NCBI RefSeq assembly: GCF_002078015.1
Contig: NZ_LWBP01000100.1
Location: 1-64,000, forward strand
Origin: Niastella populi
Lineage (GTDB): Bacteria > Bacteroidota > Bacteroidia > Chitinophagales > Chitinophagaceae
Direction of reading: 5' to 3'
Length of the DNA: 64,000 bases
A program made the position numbers and the translations under genes. Below the pieces are notes generated by a model, which saw only the letters and a program-made list of their open reading frames with translations, was not told the DNA's origin and did no database searches. Shown here piece by piece: positions 61,375 to 64,000 of this stretch; the first letter of the stretch is position 1; each line of letters begins with the position of its first letter.

Positions 61375-62649
61375 TTATAATCCGGTAGCCACTGTTTTCT
61401 GACCACGTTCCTTGATCAGGTTGTCTCTCACTTTAAGCTGACGGTATAACTGTAAAGGCTGTAAAGCGGCACCGGCCTGTAAACGGGCTTCTGCTACCAG
61501 CGCACGTACATCGGTACGGTAAGCCTGCTGCAGTATTTCCTGCGCTTTGGCCACATCGCTGGCTTCCTGTGCAGCCTGTAATGCCTTTGAATCAACGAGC
61601 AACGCCTGTGCATAAGCGATCTTGATGGCCTCTATCGATTGCAGCAGGTCTTCGAGCGGGTCTTTTACGTTGTGCGATGCATCGATCATCCAACCGAGGT
61701 CGGTAGCATGTTGCATGCCACGGGCATCCATCCCTTCAACCAGTTCGTTGAAGATCAGGAACAGCTGGTATGGGTTGATGCTGCCTACGGTGAGGTCGTC
61801 ATCGCCATATTTTGAATCGTTGAAATGGAAACCACCGAGTTTGCCTTCGGCCAGCAGCAGGGCTACGATCTGCTCAATGTTGGCATTGGGCAAATGGTGG
61901 CCAAGGTCAACCAGTGTATACGCTTTGGGACCCAGTTTGCCGGCGTACAGGAGTGATTGTCCCCAGTCGCCGACGGTCATCGAATAGAAGTTCGGTTCGA
62001 AGGCTTTGTACTCAACGAACATTTTCCAGTTCTCTGGCAGCGCTGCATAGATTTCCTGGAGGCTTTCCAGCGTGCGTTGATAGGCCTTGCGGAAGTTCAA
62101 CTGGCCGGGGAAGCAGCTGCCATCAGATAACCAAACGGTGATGGAATCTGATCCCAGTTCTACCCCATGTTTTATTACGTCAATATTATGATCGATGGCC
62201 TGTTTGCGGGTTGCTTTATCAACATGCTGCAGGGAACCGAATTTATAGCTCAGCTTTTGATCGGGCTGATCCTGGAACGTGTTGGAGTTTACGGCGTCAA
62301 AACGCAGGCCGTGTTGTGCTGCCAGCGCTTTTATCGCTTTTGCGTCTTTTGGAATATCCCAGGGAATATGCAGTGAAATGGCGCCGCCGCTTTTGTTCAG
62401 CGAGTGCAGCAAACCAACATCCTCTATCTTTTCTTCGAGGGTGCGGGGTTCGCCGCCACCTGAAAAGCGACCGAAACGGGTGCCGCCGGTACCTAATGCC
62501 CAACTGGGAATGGCTATCTGGAAATCAACTAATTTTTTGAGAATGCCGTCTAAACCGTTCACCCCTTCTGCGGCAAAATCGAACCGGCGTTTATGTTCTT
62601 TAAGGACGCTATTATTGAACTCGTCTATTTTATACTTATCTATTTGCAT
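61375..62649 (-). CDS. rhaI: L-rhamnose isomerase (Pseudomonas stutzeri type, TIM barrel)
   Basis: A 424-residue cytoplasmic metal-dependent isomerase that converts L-rhamnose to L-rhamnulose. Markers: IPSWALGTGGTRFGRFSGGGEPRTLEEKIEDV (read as two adjoining segments), DSITVWLSDGSCFPGQ, FVEYKAFEPNFYS, LVDLGHHLPNANIEQIVA and GGFHFNDSKYGDDDL. These give the Glu/Asp/His metal ligands of the P. stutzeri L-RhI family, not the E. coli RhaA type. Length is normal. It is followed by a repeat-hairpin and the kinase. Confidence 0.95.
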   Translation of the reverse strand: MQIDKYKIDEFNNSVLKEHKRRFDFAAEGVNGLDGILKKLVDFQIAIPSWALGTGGTRFGRFSGGGEPRTLEEKIEDVGLLHSLNKSGGAISLHIPWDIPKDAKAIKALAAQHGLRFDAVNSNTFQDQPDQKLSYKFGSLQHVDKATRKQAIDHNIDVIKHGVELGSDSITVWLSDGSCFPGQLNFRKAYQRTLESLQEIYAALPENWKMFVEYKAFEPNFYSMTVGDWGQSLLYAGKLGPKAYTLVDLGHHLPNANIEQIVALLLAEGKLGGFHFNDSKYGDDDLTVGSINPYQLFLIFNELVEGMDARGMQHATDLGWMIDASHNVKDPLEDLLQSIEAIKIAYAQALLVDSKALQAAQEASDVAKAQEILQQAYRTDVRALVAEARLQAGAALQPLQLYRQLKVRDNLIKERGQKTVATGL

Positions 62650-62720
62650 GGCTCGTTATTTTAGGTATGATTGCTTATAACCTGGTTCTTATGTGCACCA
62701 AAGATACTTCGAAGAATTTC

Positions 62721-62803
62721 TGATTTTGAGATTTAGGGATTTTGAGATTTGTCGCGAGGCTGAGCTCAAAAGAAATCGCAAAATCCCGAAATCGTAAATC
62801 GCT
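62721..62803. repeat. Repeat-hairpin: GGGATTTTGAGATTT words
   Basis: Left arm 62721-62756 (TGATTTTGAGATTTAGGG...) is followed across 15 bases by 62772-62803 (GAAATCGCAAAATCCCGAAATCG), its imperfect reverse complement. It sits between the RhaM and isomerase genes. Confidence 0.82.
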
Positions 62804-62820
62804 TTCTACATCCTCAATGC

Positions 62821-63135
62821 TTAAGGCAAATAAAAAACTTCCTTTAGTGATACTGAAACAGGTGAATTATCAGCATTGCTTTCCATTATATCTTTCATAT
62901 ACGCCCACCATTTTTGCATAACGGGGTGAGCGGGTAAATTATCCAGGGCAGCCGGGTCGGTCACATTCAATACACCGAACAGGCTGTTGGTAGTTTCATC
63001 CAAAAAGATCGAATATTCGCTGATGCCGGTTGCATGCAACAGCTCTTTTAATTCGGGCCATAAAGCGTCATGACGTTTTTTGTATTCGGCTTCCTGCCCC
63101 CTGAAAAGCTGCATTTTAATTCCTATTCTTGGCAT
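62821..63135 (-). CDS. rhaM: L-rhamnose mutarotase
   Basis: A 104-residue protein (DUF718/RhaM fold) that speeds interconversion of alpha and beta L-rhamnose before isomerisation. The catalytic region is YKKRHDALWPELKELL (His22) and then SEYSIFLDETTNSLFGVL and the aromatic pair in HPVMQKWWAYMKDIM. Length and motifs match the family. It lies between the aldolase/dehydrogenase and the isomerase in one operon. Confidence 0.96.
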   Translation of the reverse strand: MPRIGIKMQLFRGQEAEYKKRHDALWPELKELLHATGISEYSIFLDETTNSLFGVLNVTDPAALDNLPAHPVMQKWWAYMKDIMESNADNSPVSVSLKEVFYLP

Positions 63136-63143
63136 GGCAATGT

Positions 63144-63302
63144 TTGTTTATAGTTTATGGTTTATAGTTTATAGTTATTCAGGTGCAGCCTCGCCAACAA
63201 TAGCTTACACACCGCGGTTAAAACAATTCGAATGGCGGGAAGCTGCATGCTATCGGTCATACCGAATGCGAAGCAACCACAAACGACAAACCACAAACTA
63301 TT
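63144..63302. repeat. Repeat-hairpin: TTTATAGT/TTTATGGT words with ACAAAC inverted arm
   Basis: Left arm 63144-63176 (TGTTTATAGTTTATGGTTTATAG...), right arm 63275-63302 (AACCACAAACGACAAACCACAAACTATT) pairs with it. Between the arms are two smaller complementary patches (GCAGC ... GCTGC). The word family is close to that at 14440. Confidence 0.8.
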
Positions 63303-63305
63303 GTA

Positions 63306-64000
63306 TTATCTTACAAACGCCGTAGCTACTCCCCCATCAACGTTAATAACGTTTCCGGTTGACTTATTCAGCAAACCACCCGTTACCGCAAAGCATGCAT
63401 TGGCAATATCTTCAGGTAAGATGATCTCATTGAGCAAAGTGCGTTTGGCATAGTAACCGGGCAATTCTTCTACTTTAATGCCATAGGCTTTGGCGCGGCC
63501 TTCAGCCCACGCACCTTCCCATATTTTACTGTCGCTGATAACCGCATCGGGGTTAACAACGTTTACGCGAATATGGTCTTTACCCAGTTCGGCGGCATTC
63601 AGGCGGCTCAGGTGTAACTGGGCGGCTTTTGCAGAACCGTAACCGGCGTTGTTGGGACCGCTCATCAGGGCGTTCTTGCTCACGATGTTTATAACATCGC
63701 CGCCGATAGCCTGTTTGCGCATTACTTCAACACCGGCCTGGGTAACGAAGAACTGGCCTTTTACCAGTACATCGTACAGGATATCCCAGTCTTTTTCGGT
63801 ATGCTCTTCGATGGGTTTTGAAATTGACAGACCGGCGCAGTTTACAACGATGTCCAGTCCACCAAATGCCAGGGCGGCGGCATCTGTAGCGCCTTTGATA
63901 TCGCCGGCTTTGGTAACATCCAGCACAACGGCGGCAAATACGTCTTTACCGTATTGTTTGCTGAAATCTTCTTTTGCACCTTCGAGGCGGGTTGCATCGT
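63306..64000 (-). CDS. Bifunctional rhamnulose-1-phosphate aldolase/short-chain dehydrogenase, C-terminal part
   Basis: The frame is open to the window edge (last visible codons read DATRLEGAKEDFSKQYGKD), so about 230 C-terminal residues are present and the aldolase half lies outside. It is a short-chain dehydrogenase: LDIVVNCAGLSISKP, NIVSKNALMSGPNNAGYGSAKAAQLHLSRL (Ser, Tyr, Lys catalytic triad), IRVNVVNPDAVISDSKIW and the end GNVINVDGGVATAFV. Bacteroidota RhaD-dehydrogenase fusions cleave rhamnulose-1-phosphate and then oxidise L-lactaldehyde. The position at the head of the rha operon supports this. The fusion itself is not visible in the window. Confidence 0.85.
   Translation of the reverse strand, partial: DATRLEGAKEDFSKQYGKDVFAAVVLDVTKAGDIKGATDAAALAFGGLDIVVNCAGLSISKPIEEHTEKDWDILYDVLVKGQFFVTQAGVEVMRKQAIGGDVINIVSKNALMSGPNNAGYGSAKAAQLHLSRLNAAELGKDHIRVNVVNPDAVISDSKIWEGAWAEGRAKAYGIKVEELPGYYAKRTLLNEIILPEDIANACFAVTGGLLNKSTGNVINVDGGVATAFVR

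Overview
The window looks like a chromosomal segment of a Bacteroidota bacterium, most likely family Chitinophagaceae (Niastella/Chitinophaga-like). The evidence is a SusC/SusD pair, TonB-dependent receptors with carboxypeptidase-regulatory N-termini, an L-rhamnose isomerase of the Pseudomonas stutzeri type, Bacteroidota-style Rhs tails, weak ribosome-binding sites, and many long imperfect hairpins between genes. No rRNA, tRNA, CRISPR array or transposase was recognised. The genus cannot be fixed from sequence alone.

Layout. (1) 1-5.1 kb is an Rhs/polymorphic-toxin island on the minus strand. It holds two truncated Rhs core fragments, one ending in an M35-like (aspzincin) metallopeptidase domain, followed by several lipoproteins and small proteins that look like immunity genes. 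Several frames here are broken by single-base indels, and a decayed XRE-regulator tail is present. (2) 5.2-20.8 kb (minus) is a long catabolic block: MaoC-like hydratase, a solute-binding-fold protein without a signal peptide, two paralogous class III CoA-transferases, an amidohydrolase/lactonase, a RhaT-type sugar/H+ symporter, a Gfo/Idh/MocA oxidoreductase, a GH67-N-type glycoside hydrolase, then SusC and SusD. (3) 21.5-24.6 kb (plus) is a ParE-type toxin-antitoxin pair followed by a sugar kinase (NahK-like)/FucP-type MFS operon. (4) 25-29.2 kb (minus) encodes a LytS-like histidine kinase, a LytTR response regulator and a TonB-dependent receptor. (5) 29.9-35.8 kb (plus) is an L-arabinose operon: araB, araD, araA and a Na+/sugar symporter.

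(6) 36-46 kb (minus) is a rhamnogalacturonan-I/side-chain cluster: GH105, GH2, CE12 acetylesterase, PL11 lyase, a frame-broken GH39 and a GH43. (7) 46-52.1 kb holds small membrane proteins and lipoproteins, a YiaK-type 2,3-diketogulonate reductase-like enzyme, a TonB receptor and a divergent DtxR/MntR-family regulator with a palindromic operator candidate between them, and a MORN-type secreted protein. (8) 52.3-64 kb encodes GH78 alpha-L-rhamnosidase, a second CE12-like esterase, a second GH105, a TlpA-like thioredoxin, then rhamnulokinase, L-rhamnose isomerase, RhaM mutarotase and the end of a bifunctional rhamnulose-1-phosphate aldolase/dehydrogenase that runs off the right edge.

Together regions 5, 6 and 8 describe a pathway. 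PL11 cleaves the RG-I backbone, CE12 enzymes deacetylate, GH2/GH43/GH39 trim galactose and arabinose/xylose side chains, GH105 removes unsaturated uronate and GH78 releases rhamnose. Arabinose and rhamnose then enter their own catabolic operons. Region 2 is the least explained: it joins polysaccharide import and sugar-acid type enzymes to CoA-ester chemistry and is the best candidate for an undescribed pathway. At DNA level the striking feature is a recurring intergenic architecture (degenerate short tandem repeats followed by their reverse complement), with a different repeat word at nearly every locus and often overlapping stop codons.
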